A stretch of DNA of 64,000 nucleotides. It comes from Otis tarda. Its lineage: Eukaryota; Chordata; Aves; Otidiformes; Otididae. The stretch lies in the NCBI GenBank assembly GCA_026413225.1, contig CM048552.1:194445553-194509552 (forward strand). Reading direction: 5' to 3'. Position numbers and translations under genes: made by a program. The notes under the pieces are model-generated. The model ran no database searches. It had not been told where the DNA came from and saw nothing but the letters and a program-made list of their open reading frames with translations. This document shows, piece after piece, positions 49,727-62,373 of this stretch (positions are counted from its first letter, which is position 1; each line of letters opens with the position of its first letter).

Positions 49727-50384
49727 AAAGAGCAGAGGAAAAGCTTTCTACTAAGACTCATTTCCACCATTCAAAGGGGCATTGGAGTCTAAGGAAGCAG
49801 CATTAGCTCTTCCTGCTGAACATACTTCCCTTCTTGGCTAGGAAACGGGTTCCCGATCACTTCACCATCCAAATCTGTGCTTGCTCGCAAAGGAAAGGGG
49901 AAAAACTGGCTCTCAAAGCCTCACTCCACCCCTCCAGTCCATTTCTAAAAGGCGACCACAAAACTCTCTCCCCTCCTTGAAAAACAGCCTCATCAAACCC
50001 AACAAGGCCCTCAGGTCATTTCTCATTATGCTGCTGATGAGCACTAGCAAACCTCTCAGCATGGGGAAACTCAAAGCACATCTCCCAAGCAAGGCTGGAG
50101 AGGAACAACCAAGGTTTTGTGGTTTCATCTTAGAGTCAGCTACAGCCACCAGAAGTCTGACGATGAAACCTGCCGTGGAAATGCAGTCTGTACAACTAAC
50201 TTTTTTTTATTTAGTGACTTTTATGACTGTGTAACTGGGAAGCAGAACAGCACGTCCATTGCTAGCCATACATGGTCTCCCCTGTAGAAGGAGAGACTTG
50301 CACCATTTTAAACTCAAGCATTGAGTTTACAGCAACACAGCTGGTGAGCAGAGATGCTCAGCTTCCCCAGGGCTCAAGCACACA

Positions 50385-50643
50385 ACCAAAGGCAATGGAC
50401 ACAAACTGAAGCACTGGAGGATCCCTCTGAACATCAGGAAACACTTTTTTAATGTGAAGGTGGCTGAGTACTGACACAGGTTGCCCAGGGAAGTGATGGA
50501 GTCTCCATCCTTAGAGATATCCCAAAGTCATCTGGACATGGTCCTGGGCAACCAGCTCTAGGTGGCCCTGCTTGAGCAGGGGGCTTGGACCTGATGACCT
50601 CCAGAGGTCCCTTCCCACATCAACTCCTCTGTGAGTCTGTGAC
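50385..50643 (+). mobile_element. CR1 3'-end copy, sense
   Basis: Contains 'ggcaatggacacaaactgaa', 'tgaacatcaggaaacacttt', 'gatggagtctccatccttag', 'ctgcttgagcagggggcttg' and 'tgatgacctccagaggtccc', the standard order of a CR1 3' end. Confidence 0.92.
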
Positions 50644-53600
50644 TGAAAAGCTTAAAACATCCAACACTAAGATGCTGCAATTCACCCCCCTCTCCCAGCT
50701 TCCCTGGAGGCCTCCTCTTCATTTGTGCGAAGGCACGTCACCTTGCAAGTAGGGCAGGCTCAGAGGACCCATGAGGACATTTTATAGGCAGGAGAGAGCT
50801 CAGCAGATGTGCAGTAACTTCCTCATCTGTCACATCTTGTCACTTCAGTGCTTTTAGCTTCACGGCAGTTTTACGTTTCAGAGCATCCCTGCCTTGTTCC
50901 AGCTTTGCCAAGGACTCTGAGCCTCCAGAAGTCAGCACAGCTGCACCTGCACCGAGATCGTGCTGTACGCCTGGTCTTACTGCAGCACCACTGCGTTGCT
51001 GAGAGAGGAACAAACAGTTGACAGATCTGCAGAGGACAGTTCCCAGGGTCTTTGTCCTCCTGGAGCTATCAGTTTAGTAGAGCAGAGCTCACGTTAGATA
51101 ATGTCTTAGTTGCTGGATTTCTCTTATTCCAGAACGCTTGTCTGTGCAGGGTGGTGCCTCCACAGAAAATGTGTTCCTCAGGGGGAAAGATGTTGAAGAG
51201 ACATTGTTTTATAAGAGACAATCACCAATTTTAAAGATACTGAAATTTCACCAAGGTACATAAGGAATATTTTCTCTGTGGTTGTATAGAAAAATAAAGG
51301 CATGGAGAGTTTGGGGAACAGCAAAGTGCATGAATCTCCGTGTCTTGAGCTTCTTCATCTCCTGTCTGGGTTCTCATACAGCTAAATTTTAATTAGAATA
51401 AACTCTTATGATTGCCCCATTTGTCCACTGGAGGTCAGTATCTTTCTACAGAAAGACAGTCACTCTTACCTGGTGTGCTTGCAGAGCTTACAGCAGCACC
51501 GCATTTTCCTGTCACAGGATTTTAATGCTCCAGGTTCAAGATGAAGACAGAAGCCTCGTACGGGTCCATCATTGCCAGAGGAAGCCCTCTGTTCACACAT
51601 CCCTTCTCAATCAAGGCTTTAACAAGGTCACACAAAGAACTGAAGGAATCTCCAATTTATTGTTTTCCCAAATATTAAGCAGGCTCAAGCCGGGCAAAAA
51701 CCACGAGGGCCCCCCTGCAGCTCTCCTGCCGCCGCTGCAGCATTTTAGCAGCCAAACACCCAGCTCCCCTCACGGGTAAAACGGCATCTCGCTGGGCTGG
51801 GAATTCCTGCCTGATGAATAAACGTGTTCAAGCATTTTCATGCTTCCTGTGTTATCTGACTTTGTATTTTAAAGTGTTATTGCAGGCTGATAGGTTTTTA
51901 CTCTCTAGTTAATCCTGCTTGGCTCCTTCTGCTAGGATGAGCTCCGGAGAAGGCGCCTGTTGAGGCTGCTGCACAGGCTGCGTAGGAGATGCTGTCAGAA
52001 ACACTCCCTCATTAGCAAAGCTTCTTTGTCAGCTACCAACACTTTGCCAGCCGTTCAGCACACCAAAGATAGGGGCGTTTGCCTCTCCCTTTGAGCTAAG
52101 CAATACACGATGTGGAGGGACGGGAACGGCAGTGGACAAGAGGGAGCGAGGGTGGCCAGGAAGGGTGAACAACCATGAGGACAGACCTGTTTGGCAGCCA
52201 GGTGGAAATCACAGCCGCTCTTTAGGCATTGTCCATACCAGTATTTTAGTTTAGATCGGAAGCACTTTTGAAGCACATCTGCTCATTCCCACATGCCATG
52301 CTTTAATCCACGGCGTGGAGCAGCACAAGAATTTAATTCCTCCCAGACGCAGCTAAGCGGGAGACCGGCTCTGGCCTTGGCAGCAGGTGTTTTTTTGGCA
52401 GGAAGCACAACTCCTGAAACCCAGCTGGTGCTCACCAGCACCCACTGCTCTCTGGCTCACACTCGCTCCCTTCGAGGTCCACTTCTGAGTAACACAGACA
52501 CGGTCTGACCAACGAGTTGACATCACGGCTGTTTAGGCTGCAGTTTGGCCTATTTCCAGTAGAGGACTTGTCACCCATAGATCGCAAAGCAACCCCAGTA
52601 GATGGTAAGTACCATTATCAGGGACTCTCCTTGCCTTTGCCTCTCTAGTTTGGTTACCAGATGGAAAAACTGAGGCATGAAGTCTGATGAGGTGAGACAG
52701 TCCCCATGTCATCTATCTCAAGACCTAGAACTTTCAAGTTCTATGTTATTTTCTTTAACTTCCATGCTAGCAAATTAATGGTGTCTCTGATAACTTCAGC
52801 TCTGTCCTGCCAAGACCACTGATGCTCTCTGAGGGAAAGTTTGCTCTTTCAACCCCGCTACTCCTCCATTTCACTCCACATACGCTTCCTGGGCCGACAA
52901 TTTTTTCTACATCCTTTCTACAGCACTGGGATCCCTGCTGGCATTCGAACAGATGGGTAAGAATAAACAGTTGCTGCCCCAAACTCAGAGAGAAGCAATA
53001 CCTGCAGCGGGCTGGCAATTCCAGCAACTGTGCAAAGCTCACATCTGGAAGCCTTAAAATAGAGCTGCACTTTAGAAGCTTGCTTTACACACACGTTCCT
53101 TAAATATCCTACCTCCCTGAATATTCATGTTTGGCTTTCTGAGCAGAAGACATTCCCAGTTGACTAGACTCCTTTAATAATTCTTGTATGAATGAATTTT
53201 TAAAAAGATCTGCTTCCTATTTAAATGTCAACTTAAGTCTACTTATCCTAATCAGGTATCGAGGCCAGCAGCCCTGCCAGCGCTGTTTGTACTCCCATGT
53301 CTCCTCTGATCAGTGAAGGAAATAAAAGCTGAAGCAGGTAGGTGGCTGAATTGAAGAGGAAGATCATTACATGCCGCAGCTGATAAGGTGAAGAGGGTAA
53401 AACAGATAAGGTGATCTTCAGGGAGAAGGTTAAAACTTAGCCTCACCATGCAGAGGGTGTTTCCGTAAGGAGATAAAATAAAACAAATACAAAGAGAAGT
53501 ATAATCAATTATTCACCGGGATATCTTTGTGCTATTGTTCAGCACAGCAAAAATCCTGGCCTTTCTCTTCTGCCCCATCTCTGTCCTAAAAATCTCTATT

Positions 53601-54576
53601 TTCCTACCTCCCATTTAAGAGACAGAAGAATGCCACAGACGTGGTGTTACTCTCTCCATTTAAGTGAGGCACCCTATACTATACAATTCAGTATATTTTA
53701 ACTAGGTTTGAAAAATCCCTAAAGTGAGGATTTATTCTCTCTTTTGGCAAAGTACAACATAAATTTATCATGCCATATAAATAATTTATATACATTCTAG
53801 AGACACAGCAAGGAATATAGGTCAGGAAGGGCACCACAGGATAGAGCATCCCTTACTTAGAGCATGTGGCAGACCTAAATTCAATTTCCTAGACAGACTA
53901 TGTCAACTTAAAGGATGAAGATGGCTCTTGAATAATTTAAAAAGTGAAGGGCGGACTTGACAATCACTGGGGGTCTTGAAGAGAATACAGAGGATGAACA
54001 AAAATGAGATAACGAGGCTTTTTTCAGGTAAGAATTTGTCTGATGGAAGTCAGTTGGGTACAAGGCAGCTATCTTGCTTATCTTTCTTAAAAGATTTGTG
54101 AAATGTCACAATGGTGGTTTTCAAGAGTTACAGAAATTGGTGACTGGTTACTGGGAGAAGCAACGTGCCAGCAGGATCCGTATATTTTAAAGTAAACTCC
54201 AGATGCCCTGGGAACCATTGACATTTATAGATAACCAAGATCTGGTTATATGTCAGTATTTCAAAGTACACACTGAAACACAGCACTGCATGCAGTACAT
54301 ACCTTCATGTTCTCTTGTCACAACCAGATTAAATATTTTTTATGAACTTAAACAAGAGATCTTCACAGCAATCCTTAAAAGTTCATTAACTACAGTAGGC
54401 AAAACTTCTCAACCTTTGCTAAAGAAAAACATGCCATAAACAGAAATCATATAGAAAGAAATTTATGAGGAAGCTTTTACAGACAGTCTAGAAAATGTTA
54501 CTGCGGTAGTCATTCTGAAAATATGAAATTAAAGAAAATCCTTCTTCCTCCAATAAGGAAATAGCTTTCACAACAT
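50644..54576. other. Intergenic DNA between CR1 copies
   Basis: Nothing recognised apart from moderate GC around 51.5-52.5 kb. Frames here are short and without domains. Confidence 0.55.
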
Positions 54577-55046
54577 AATCACAGAATCACAGAATAGTTT
54601 GGGTTGGAAGGGACCTTTTAAAGGCCATCTAGTCCAACCCCCCGTGCAAGGAGCAAGGACATCTCCAACCAGACCAGGTTGCTCAGAGCCCCATCCAACC
54701 TGGACTTGAATGGTTCCAGGGATGGGGCATCCACCACCTCTATGGGCAACCTGTGCCAGTGTTCTACCATCCTCAGTGTAAAACATGTCCAGTCTGAATC
54801 TACCTCCCTCTATTTTAAAACCATTTCCCCTTGTCCTGTCAGAACAGGCCCTGCTGAAGAGTTTCTCCCGGTCTTTCCTGTAGGCCCCCTTTAGGCCCTG
54901 GAAGACCGCTATAAGGTCTCCCCAGAGCCTCCTCTTCTCCAGGCTGAACAGCCCCAGCTTTCTCAGCCTGTCCTCGTAGGAGAGGTGCTCCAGCCCTCTG
55001 ATCATCTTCGTGGCCCTCCTCTGGACTCGCTCCAACTGGTCCATGG
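54577..55046 (-). mobile_element. CR1 3'-end copy, antisense, about 470 bp
   Basis: Runs from 'taatcacagaatcacagaat' through 'gcatccaccacctctatggg' and 'tctttcctgtaggccccctt' to 'ctccaactggtccatgg'. The reverse translation shows [22 protein letters not shown], the C-terminus of CR1 ORF2. It shares the variant 'ggacttgaatggttccaggg' with the copy at 56.6 kb. Confidence 0.95.
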
Positions 55047-56563
55047 CAATTGGAAGCAGTTTAGCCAGCTGCATGAGGGCACCCTAAGAAAAAAGTTTTA
55101 GGAAGTATGCTAAATTTTGAAGGAAACCCAAACAGAACAGGCAAATGAACCAATACAGGTGTAGCTGAAAACAGCACAAAACCAGACCAGAGAAAAGGAG
55201 TACACACAAATCCGAAAGAATGTTGCAAGCAAGTTAAAGTGAGATCTCACATGGGTAGAATGAGCAGTAAGTATGGAAATATTCAAGTTTCATCACTACG
55301 CTAAGCTTATGGTAAACAATCCTGCTACTACTATCCGCCTCTGTGGAGAAAGGCCCCGTACCTGTAAGCGGCACCCCTCATAACACCTACTGTCGCCAGC
55401 AGTCACAGAACAAGAATCCGTTCAAGGGAGAGAAACCAGGGCCAACCAACCAAACTGAACTCCTGCTGACGCAGTGAATGGGAAAATCCTTGGCTGGTAA
55501 CATGCAAACTACTTATGAAAAACCAGAAGGAAGAGATTCATAAGGATGCAGAGGGACAGGCTGCAGGTGAAAATCAGCACCAGGCTATTGACTTCAGAAA
55601 AGTGAAGGCATTTTTACAACAGCTGGGGACTGCACTCAGCTGGTAAGGGTGACAAGCAATGGGTGCAGGCCATTCAGCACGTCAGAGAAAGTTAAGTGGC
55701 AAGGGACTAGGAAGTTAAATTTGCTAGAGAAATAGAACGTTAACAGCAGGATTACTCAGAAAACTGAATAAAGAATGCATCAGCCCAATTTTAAAGAAAA
55801 AAAAAATGAGAGAACAGTTGAGTTCTGCCATCTCCTTGAGTATAGTTGGTAGGACTTCTGTTTAGGGTTCCTCTGCAAGACAGATGGGACAGAGTGCCCA
55901 ATATTAACTGGTGTTAGGGTAGCTTTGTCAGATTCCCAACACCCTCTCCCTTCCTTTAACCTACCCTGCGTTGACAATGTGAGTGACTGCTGAATGGGAC
56001 AACCAGTTTTCACACACTATGACAGCATGTGAGCAATTCAAAATGCTGGGTGACTCGGAAAGGCAACACATGTAAGCCAAGCCGTTGAGATATCTCAGAA
56101 GCAGTTGTCCTCAGCTCTAATCTCCAAAGCACTCTGCATGTGACCTCCCACCAAGAGAAAAGCACAGAAGTACTCCCTGACCTGGCTAATCAGGTAAGAA
56201 CTTCTCTGTTTATCTGCAGCAATGAGAATTAATCTTCAAGAGACTACTATATTTAGCTAAGAATCTCTTAAGGGCTAAAGCCCGGTTCAGCACAAACGTG
56301 TAAGACTACTTTCCCCATGGAGGAGCACACACCTCTGTCACCTAGATGAGAACACATTTCTCCATAAAAACCTACAGATATTTGACAGTATATGAAAAAC
56401 CACTCCTTGCCTCCACCCATTACTAGAAAATCAAAATATGACATTCCTTCTCTCTGTTTTGTACTTATAGGACTTCTTTTTTTTTCCAGTGTTCCCATTC
56501 TTTCTATTTACCTCTAATGAAAGATGATGGTTGACTGGAAACCTACAGTCCTTCCAGAACACT
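55047..56563. other. Intergenic gap between CR1 copies
   Basis: About 1.5 kb with no recognised feature. Confidence 0.55.
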
Positions 56564-56973
56564 TCATAGAACACTTCGGGTTGGAAGGGACCTTTAAAGG
56601 CCATCTAGTCCAACCCCCCCTGCAAGGAGCAGGGACATCTCCAACCACATCAGGTTACTCAGAGCCCCATCCAACCTGGACTTGAATGGTTCCAGGGATG
56701 GGGCATCTATCACCTCTCTGGGCAACCTGTGCCAGTGTTCTACCATCCTCAGTGTAAAAAATTGAAATTGCATGAATCTACCTCCCTCTATTTTAAAACC
56801 ATTTCCCCTTGTCCTGTCACAACAGGCCCTGCTGAAGAGTTTCTCCCTGTCTTTCCTATAGGCCGCCTTTAGGTACTAAAAGATCAAAATAAGGTCTCCC
56901 CGAAGTCTCCTCTTCTCCAGGTTGAACAGCCCCAACTCTCTCAGCCTGTCCTCACAGGAGAGGTGCTCCAGCC
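56564..56973 (-). mobile_element. CR1 3'-end copy, antisense, about 410 bp
   Basis: Same subfamily as the 54.6 kb copy (shared 'ggacttgaatggttccaggg' and 'taccatcctcagtgtaaaa'). It is 5'-truncated earlier, after 'gagaggtgctccagcc', and its first octamer has decayed to 'catagaacacttcggg'. Confidence 0.95.
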
Positions 56974-58379
56974 TTAAAGTCCTTCGGTAACTGGGAAGGT
57001 TGTTCAGTGTCAAGCTCAAGTCACTCCTGACTGTTTTGCGGCAGATACCAGGGCCTGAGAGATTCTAGCATCTAGGATCATAATTTATTATCATTCCCCA
57101 TACAGCACTAGCCACACTGACAACGCTGATGTATGTGAATACAGAGTTGCCTCAAGACGCTGCAAATCCTTGGACTTCTGTGTGCACGTGTATGTGCTGG
57201 TGTCAGGAACACCTCAAACTCAGAATTAACAGCCCACATTCACTGCCCTCCCACAGGGCAAGAAACTTTCCCTAGAGCAGACTACATCAGGTTAGATTTG
57301 GTTTGTTGGTTTTTCAGGAGGAAAAAGGGTAATGTCATCTTAAAAAAAAAAATCACTGTCAATGTCATCTTTGGATAAGCTGTGCTAATATTTATTTTAT
57401 TCTTCTGCTAGGAAATAGTACCTCAGCTCAAGACTGAATTTGTGAAACTTCAGCTTCCAGTCACAAGGACCTAATGAAATTTTCATTATCATCGGGTTTA
57501 TATTCTGTTCAGCTTACAGTGAGATTTTAAACATTTTCAGAAGTTACACATTTCCTGTATCCTTAAGTGTGTTGTTTCAAGTGGAAGCGAACACCTCTTC
57601 ATTATTAAAACAATGCCTGGCACACGAGAGATAGCATACCTGCAAAATACATGACAAGAATCTCTTTCTCAAAGAGTCATTTCCCAACTTCATTTGCATA
57701 CCACAAACGAGCTCAATTTTGAATAGTATGCACCTCTCTTACAATAAAGATCTGTTTTCTTCTTCACGCATTTCATCTTAGTACAGAGAAATCTGAAATA
57801 TCTAAAAATCCAACTGATGTCAGTTTGGTCACAGGGAAATATTTTTTAACGTTCAAAAGACAACCATAAAAGCTGTAGAGGCAGTAGCTGAGTGATCAGC
57901 AGTCCTCATTCGAACCCCAACTGATAAATGAGCAGTTATAAATGCTTTACTAAAACAGCCTTTGAACCAAACTACAAGTTCACATTTCAGTTTCTAATTA
58001 GAACTGGTGTCTTTGCTCTAAATTACCTGAATTAAGTTCAAATCAAAGATGGATAATTTCAGCAAAAGAAGAAACAAGTGCCAGAGGGACTAGAATTTGC
58101 AGTTAACTGGAGGAAAGATTAATTTATTTTCCCAGGGAACAATGAAGTCTAAGACGCATAAACAAATCTGTTTCACTTACAATTAGGCTAGTATATTACA
58201 CAACTGGTTTATCTAAGTTCTCCCCAGTATGATGAAAAGCCTCTCCTGTTACCATACCAGGTTTTAACCTGATTACAATTAAAAGATTAAATTAAAAACA
58301 TTTTTCTAGTAAGCACATGAGTTTGCATTTTGCAATATTGTGCTTGGTGTCATTAACCCACAAAGACTCTTTCTTATTA
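56974..58379. other. Intergenic gap between CR1 copies
   Basis: About 1.4 kb of AT-rich DNA with no recognised feature. Confidence 0.55.
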
Positions 58380-58861
58380 GAATCATAGAATCACAGAATC
58401 ATAGAATGGTTAGGGTTGGAAGGGACCTTCAAAGGTCACCTAGTCCAACTCCCCTGCAAGGAGCAGGGACATCTCCAACCAGATCAAGTTGCTCAGAGCC
58501 CCGTCCAACCTGGCCTTGAATGTTTCCAGGGATGGGGCATCCACCACCTCTCTGGGCAACCTGTGCCAGTGTTCTACAACCCTCAGTGTAAAAAATTTTT
58601 TCCTAATATCTAATCTAAATCTACCTCCCTCTATTTTAAAACCGTTACCCCTCGTCTTATCACAACAGGCCCTACTGAAGAGTTTCTCCCCATCTTTCCT
58701 GTAGGCCCCCTTTAGGTACTGGAAGACCGCTATCAGGTCTTCCCGGAGCCTCCTCTTCTCCAGGCTGAACAGCCCCAACTCTCTCAGCCTGTCCTCAAAG
58801 GAGAGGTGCTCCAGCCCTCTGATCATCTTTGTGGCCCTCCTCTGGACCCTCTCCAACTGGT
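58380..58861 (-). mobile_element. CR1 3'-end copy, antisense, about 480 bp, best preserved
   Basis: Starts with three clean octamers (gaatcatagaatcacagaat...) and runs to 'ccctctccaactggt'. An open minus-strand frame of 138 codons (58440-58856) reads through the CR1 ORF2 C-terminus into the 3' UTR, so this is a fairly undamaged and probably younger insertion. It lies just beyond the inferred WASF3 polyadenylation sites. Confidence 0.95.
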
Positions 58862-59289
58862 TTATTAAAAATTGGGGAAGGGGACTGGCTAATACAAGTC
58901 ATACATTCTGCTCTGTTCTTCTGCCTATAGGGAAATTAATACCTGTTTACACCAGTCAAGAACTTCATCTTAGAGCTTGACTCAAGGTTGCAAAAGAACA
59001 CAGAAGTATGCATGCTAGGAGAAGCAGCAGGACCTTAAAGGAGTCTGGTTTTGTAGAGTCCAGCCTCCATCCCAGTAAAATCGTGGTTCCTGGGATCATA
59101 GAATTTGGAAGCCTTACATTTTCATTTCCTGTATTTACTGATAAGGAATAAAGATTGATTGCAACATCTTACTAATCTAAGGAAAGACAAACAGGCTCAA
59201 AAGTGAGATTTTATTCATATTTGTTACTTATTCACAACCCAAAGTATGATAAAACTGATAAAAACAGCCTAGAATAATGTTAGTTTACA
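58862..59289. other. Gap between CR1 copy and WASF3 3' UTR
   Basis: About 430 bases. It contains the second minus-strand AATAAA (59215-59210), so part may still be WASF3 3' UTR. Confidence 0.45.
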
Positions 59290-61490
59290 TCACTAAATTC
59301 AATTCACATTTTATTAATAAAATACCGAAAGGAAAATGACAACATTGCAGGTTCAGAAAAACAGGTTGGCTACTATGACTGAAAAATCTACACTACCTTG
59401 ACTGGTCACAACTGATTGCTTGTTTAAAGTTTATAATTTAAAATTAAAACAACTTGCAAAATTTCAGACACACCCAACTTCTGTGCTCATAAAATAGGTC
59501 TTCTGTCACATCAAATTTCAGTAGATTGGAAAGAATTTTCTGCTGAGATATTTCGTATTTCAGCATGTATTAAAAGAATACCGAGAGTACTCGCCTCACC
59601 TATACAGCGACGGAACTCTGCCGTCCCAGCTGCGCTTTTAGGCCACCCACCCAAACAATCATTGCAAGCCCCTGTGCAAGCACACAGTGATGACCAGAAC
59701 AAACCATCGACGAAAACCACCGTCAGGCTACGGCCTAAATTCTGTTCTCTGTGGTGGACACCCAGTTGCTTATCATTATGCAGAGACTGCTTGTACTTTA
59801 TGTGATAAATGGTAATGCCAGCACTGAGGCAGCATTGTTACCACCCTACCATGAAGACAGCCACCACAGATTGAAAAATCGTATGCAGATTAGACAGCAG
59901 TGAAGCAGTCAATAGTTTGCATGCAAACATCGTGTTAGACTGTTACATTCTCAGGACTAAAACTGTTAGTTGTGTAAACACAGGTTAGGTAATTATCTTC
60001 CATGTCTCTTCTTATTTTACATACTTTTTTTAAGATGGGGCCTCACAGAACAAAGGAGCTTTACCAAATGTTAGACCTGGAATTACACAGACTTCAGCTA
60101 TGAAGATTAAAACTGTAATCTGGTAAGGAAAGAACTCTTCCCCTGCCATGAATACACCTTTAAAAGCCTCATTAGGCAAAGCAGCAGCCTGACTCTCAGT
60201 CCAGAAGAGAGAAAAAAACCAAAATGACATTTTAATACTGTACTGTGGGGAAAAAAAAAAGAAGGAATTATTTTAAAAGAAAACAGAGACAGCCAAAGCA
60301 GACTGTATGGGGAAAGAGAAAACAAGCATATATATATATGGCATAGTACCTAAACAGCCATTAAAACCGTTTTAACTGCCAACATTTTATCAACAGGATG
60401 TACTGGGAAAGAAATACATTCAAAATAATAGTAGTTTTGAGTAAACATGCTACAGGAAAGAGAAAACAATCTGTCATAACTATACATGTACAAATCAACA
60501 ACAACAAAACTTATTTACAGACATTTATACCTAGAAGCATAAAGACCAAGTTTAATACTTGTGAAATGTATCTGATTGCTAGATCTGGACTGATAAATGT
60601 TTTAATCTTTAGGAATAACAGAGTAAGGTTTCTACACTGCAATAACCATATGGCTTCAATCAGGTCTATCCTGAAGTCTTTGCATCTAGGTGATCTAGAA
60701 AACTGAAAAGGTCTTCAGGTTTTTTAACTTTCATTTGTAACATGGATGTGCTTCCGCTACCTGCCTGAGACTCCACTCGACAAGCAGCCAGCAACCTAGA
60801 GCTGGTACTGTTACAAACTTTTCCAGTCTCCCGGCAAAATCTTAATTTTGGATCATGTGGATTCATTCTTCAAAGTATGTATTTCATCATCTGCTACATT
60901 TTTAAGATAAAAAGATTATATAAAATCAATTCTGTATGAAAAAAAAACCTAGGCCCAGAAATTATTAAAATTAGACTAAGGTGGGCATAATTAGTAACTA
61001 ATAAAAAAAGTTTAAAGTCTCTTTATGGAACTCGACCTTCACTCAGTGATATAGTTAATTGCCCTCAAAGACGAACAACCAGACCAATTCACAAGTACTG
61101 AAGTTTGTTATGTATTAAAAGAATAAGATGTAAAGTCAAAAAAATATATTTTATCCCTTCAAGATCAGAAAAGTAAAATAAAATGCTGGTTCTGTAACAG
61201 TGCAACAACTGCAGCATATTTTGTACGCAGCACATGATTTGCTACATTTAGTGGCACTTAAGTATTATGCGGTAAATACTGAAAGTAAGACAAGTTTCTG
61301 ATCTGCATAAGCATAATCACATCATTATTACCAGAGTTGCTAAGCTACAGCATTCTGAATCGTACCAATTCAATTTTAGCGCTTCCATCACTAGCCTTAA
61401 TACATGTCAACGTTCTGCTTTACATCTTGGTAAGAAAGCAATCACTGAAGCCAAGTATTTCATGAGCTTGCCACTGGGCTTGGACCACCT
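59290..61490 (-). other. WASF3: Probable WASF3 3' UTR
   Basis: The minus-strand sequence after the WASF3 stop is AT-rich, has no CR1 insertion and no convincing reading frame. The first AATAAA on the minus strand that I found is at 59315-59310, with a second at 59215-59210. Cleavage near 59,290 or 59,190 would give a UTR of about 2.2-2.3 kb, reasonable for this gene. The end is inferred. Confidence 0.45.
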
Positions 61491-61648
61491 TCAATCTGAC
61501 CAATCGTTCTCATCAAACTCTGAATCATCATCAGAATCACTGTATTCCACAGCAATGCGTCTTGAAAGGATAGTCGCCACATCATTTCCAACAGGCTCTC
61601 GCTTTGCTTCTTGCTCACGTTGCTCCTGCACCTTTTTCAGCTGAATTC
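61491..61648 (-). CDS. WASF3: WASF3 (WAVE3) terminal coding exon: end of WH2, connector and acidic region
   Basis: Read on the minus strand, an AG acceptor at 61650-61649 precedes GAATTCAGCTG. Joined to the preceding exon it continues codons in phase (M-G-I-Q-L-K-K-V), then 51 residues to TGA at 61493-61491. Visible parts are the end of the WH2 actin-binding motif (IQLKKVQEQ), the basic/hydrophobic connector ([12 protein letters not shown]) and the acidic tail with its near-terminal tryptophan ([15 protein letters not shown]), which binds Arp2/3. The sequence matches human WASF3 as I remember it and is intact. WASF3 is a cytoplasmic WAVE regulatory complex subunit that relays Rac signals to branched-actin nucleation at lamellipodia. 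Confidence 0.96.
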
Positions 61649-62373
61649 CTGTAGAGACAATTACTCTCAGACAAAGTTTTCTGCACAAAAGATTTTAAAT
61701 TTCCTATTGTTATTTGTGGATTTTTTGCATTCTAACAATATATTCAGGAAGAAGAAAAAGGGGAAAAAAAAAAAGAAATCTTTGGCGTTAGAGAGCCTCC
61801 CTAAGCAAGGAAGAGAGAAAGACAAAAGAGACTGGAATCCATCCTCAGAGACTAAATGCTTCTAGACTTCTAAAACTGCCAACAATATGTTAAAACTAAA
61901 TACTCAAGACTGTACAGGTCCTTTTGATCTGAAGATGAAAATTTTCATAATCGTATCTGGAAATGCCATTAGACCCAAGGTTCCATATCACAAGCCGAGT
62001 CAGGAACAGCCCCTTGTCACTGGTTAAAAATCAGTGGACTGAAGTCTGGTGTTGGGTAACTCAGTTCTGAACAGAACCAAACATCCATGTACACATACTG
62101 GCTACTGTACATAATGAACACAAGTACTGTTTTAATTTTATTATGTCCACACAAACACTAGAGTGTATTTAACAAAGCTGTACATCTTTGAACATTAGGC
62201 TTCACAAAAAAAGATCCAAAGTGAGGGCTGACCAACGTTAGAACAGGTGTGTGGCCCCATGGTTAACCAGTCTCTCAATGACCTTCTGCTCAGTTGGGAA
62301 CAGAAGCCATGAATTGGGAAACACAGTGGTTTCACTGAAAAAAAGGAATAGCTAAAACTCAGCGTCCACTTAC
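61649..62373 (-). other. WASF3: Last WASF3 intron
   Basis: This 725-base interval is bounded by a GTAAGT donor and a CTACAG acceptor on the minus strand, and splicing restores the WH2 frame. It contains an A-rich run near 61760 but no recognised repeat. Confidence 0.9.

Noticed and set aside
58440-58856. 138-codon minus-strand frame that looks protein-coding
   Set aside because: It is the C-terminal end of CR1 ORF2 running into the 3' UTR, part of a 5'-truncated retrotransposon, not a host gene.
59093-59112. Short 'gggatcatagaatttggaag' resembling a CR1 tail
   Set aside because: One octamer-like word only, with no CR1 body on either side.
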